Assembly (NCBI GenBank): GCA_964496505.1 | Contig: CAZBZV010000016.1 | Coordinates: 1 to 63,883, forward strand | Source: JAABVY01 sp964496505 | GTDB lineage: Bacteria > Zixibacteria > MSB-5A5 > JAABVY01 | Direction of reading: 5' to 3' | DNA: 63,883 nucleotides | Shown here: piece after piece, positions 62,373 through 63,883 of the stretch | Position numbering within the stretch: the first letter of the stretch is position 1 | Layout of the letters: the number at the start of each line of letters is the position of its first letter | Translations under genes and position numbers: made by a program | Notes under the pieces: generated by a model | Seen by the model: only the letters and a program-made list of their open reading frames with translations | Told to the model about the DNA's origin: nothing | The model's database searches: none

Positions 62373-63883
62373 CTTTCTCTCCTTTATTTCCCATGATCTT
62401 TATCGATTTCACTTCACCACCGAAAAGCTCGACGGCTTCCTTTAACTCCGGATTCTTTTCATACAATTTATCCGGCTCTATATCAAACGGGCTCTTCTTC
62501 TCATCTGTTCCGTTTTTGGGCGGCTGGGATTTGTCGACCTTAGTAACCAGCCTGAGCGCTTTGCCGAAAACAGTCTTCATATTCTTCTCGATAATCATAC
62601 GGTTTTCACGTTTGGCGATATGCTGCTGCTGCGCGGTGCCGTTGCCGAAATAAGTCAACTCAACCGACTCGCCGTCCATACGCGTCAACTCGCCCTGCCC
62701 CAGAAATTCTCCCAGCATCCGTTTCTCGTCTTTGACACGCTCCACGAAATCGTTCCAGCTTATCGGGGTCGCCGTCTGCAGACGAGGACTGGGCTGTGAA
62801 GAGGAATTTTCGGATGTTGATGGTTTTGACGGTGCTGTTGATGTAACGGGATTTTGAGTCGGCGCGGGTTCTACCGGATTAAATTTTTTTTTTGAGGATT
62901 GACCAACGTTGGCGGCAAAAAGATCCGACCCGCCTCCACCCGACAGATTCAATTCATTGAGCTTCTTGAGTACATCTTCAAGAAGTACAGAGGATTCCAT
63001 CCGCACCATACGAAGAATTGCAACCTCGAGAAATATCGAGGGATCGGCCCCGGCCTTGAGGTCAAGCTGCAAATCGGAAAGCATCTTCACGATTCTGAAG
63101 ATATCGCTGTCAGAGAATTTATCCTTCAGTGCGATATATTTTTCCTGGAAGTAATCCGAGACCGCCAGATAATCGAATGGATTCTCGGAGGCGTTTACGA
63201 TCAAAATCTTTCTAAAATGCTCCTGGAAATCGAGAATGAACTGGGAGACATCAACTCCGGAAATAAACATATCTTCAACCAGCTTCAAGGCGCTGTTGGA
63301 ATCCTTTTTCAAGATGCACTCGGTCAGATTAAACAGCAGTTCCAGGTCGACCAACCCCAGTGTATCGGCGATCATCTCACGCGTGATCTTGTCATCCGAG
63401 GAGGCTATCACCTGTTCGAAAATCGAGAGCGCGTCTCGAAGCGAACCATCTCCCTTCTGCGCCAGAAGCGCGATGCCATCTTCCTCGATATTGATATCCT
63501 CTTTATCCGCAAGCATCTTCAGATAATCGCTCATATCCTTGAACGGTATTCGCCTGAAATCGTAACGCTGGCAGCGAGATAAAATCGTGGCCGGCAGCTT
63601 TTGAGGATCGGTGGTTGCGAAAATAAAAACTATGTGAGCAGGCGGCTCCTCAAGAGTTTTAAGCAGGGCATCAAATGCCGGTCCGGAAAGCCTGTGAACC
63701 TCATCGATTATATAAATCTTATATCTCGAGGCCGCAGGAGTATAGCGCGCGCTTTCACGAAGATTGCGGATATCATCCACACCGGTATTGGAGGCGGCGT
63801 CGACCTCGATAACGTCAAGGCTCGATCCGGTAGTAATCTGCTTGCAGTTGTCGCATTCATTGCATGGCACCGGCAGGGGCCCG
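62365..63883 (-). CDS. dnaX: DNA polymerase III gamma/tau subunit, 5' end beyond the window
   Basis: Partial. The frame is open to the window edge (reading GPLPVPCNECDNC), so the true start and Walker A motif lie outside. Visible are the zinc module CNECDNC, the family stretch VDAASNTGVDDIRN, Walker B DEVHRLSG, sensor 1 FATTDPQKLPATILSRCQR, domain III and a Ser/Pro/Thr-rich tau-like linker followed by a C-terminal domain. No A-run frameshift site was noticed in the region corresponding to gamma formation, but an A-run (AAAAAAAAA on the minus strand near 62887) lies in the linker. Confidence 0.97.
   Translation of the reverse strand, partial: GPLPVPCNECDNCKQITTGSSLDVIEVDAASNTGVDDIRNLRESARYTPAASRYKIYIIDEVHRLSGPAFDALLKTLEEPPAHIVFIFATTDPQKLPATILSRCQRYDFRRIPFKDMSDYLKMLADKEDINIEEDGIALLAQKGDGSLRDALSIFEQVIASSDDKITREMIADTLGLVDLELLFNLTECILKKDSNSALKLVEDMFISGVDVSQFILDFQEHFRKILIVNASENPFDYLAVSDYFQEKYIALKDKFSDSDIFRIVKMLSDLQLDLKAGADPSIFLEVAILRMVRMESSVLLEDVLKKLNELNLSGGGGSDLFAANVGQSSKKKFNPVEPAPTQNPVTSTAPSKPSTSENSSSQPSPRLQTATPISWNDFVERVKDEKRMLGEFLGQGELTRMDGESVELTYFGNGTAQQQHIAKRENRMIIEKNMKTVFGKALRLVTKVDKSQPPKNGTDEKKSPFDIEPDKLYEKNPELKEAVELFGGEVKSIKIMGNKGEKDG

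Overview
The window looks like a chromosome segment from a Gram-negative bacterium of the FCB group. Candidate phylum Zixibacteria is my best guess, made from gene style and not from a marker gene. The clues are many secreted proteins ending in paired dockerin-like modules (the 'VNVSDAVWVINYVFxGG' type), FlgD/type IX-like C-terminal sorting domains ('NYPNPFNP'), a PorV-like outer-membrane protein, clan-CD secreted peptidases, and several TTG/GTG starts with strong GGAGG-type ribosome binding sites. I see no phage and no CRISPR array.

Layout. 1-1571: a cassette holding one nuclease-like gene between 55-bp direct repeats. 1572-8824: one long + strand operon (ricT, metG, tatD, rsmA, then a beta-barrel protein and two lipoproteins). 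8860-11475: an operon of a PdxJ-like protein, a KARI-like protein, a GNAT and an SRPBCC protein. Both enzyme homologues have lost key catalytic residues. 11519-15877: small lipoprotein, zinc-ribbon and membrane genes, a Nudix hydrolase and a DUF2914 protein. 16173-18714: hemW and rarA. 18753-22134: an exported redox cluster (two CxxCH proteins, a DUF5777 barrel, a Rieske protein, a DUF2231 membrane protein). 22204-33179: three large dockerin-tailed secreted proteins, including a C11 and a C25 peptidase, with a ferredoxin and a TenA-like gene between them. 33615-33791: an IS3 transposase remnant.

33854-48743 is a tight six-gene minus-strand operon. It begins with a 2839-residue surface protein, continues with a PorV/TPR protein, and ends in a full partner-switching signalling set: SpoIIE/RsbU phosphatase, STAS-HATPase fusion, STAS antagonist, histidine kinase. 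This is the most system-like novelty in the window. 48864-49318: a serine-recombinase remnant beside tRNA-Glu(TTC). 49352-52834: a kinase-pseudokinase tandem and two cohesin-like secreted paralogues with different C-terminal sorting tails. 52983-57992: a five-gene YbhGFSR-type exporter with an asymmetric ATPase pair. 58295-61447: a small Cys-rich protein and a YnjE-like three-domain rhodanese framed by inverted copies of a dispersed repeat. 61448-63883: recR, ybaB and the 3' part of dnaX.

All functions come from reading motifs by eye; no database search was run.
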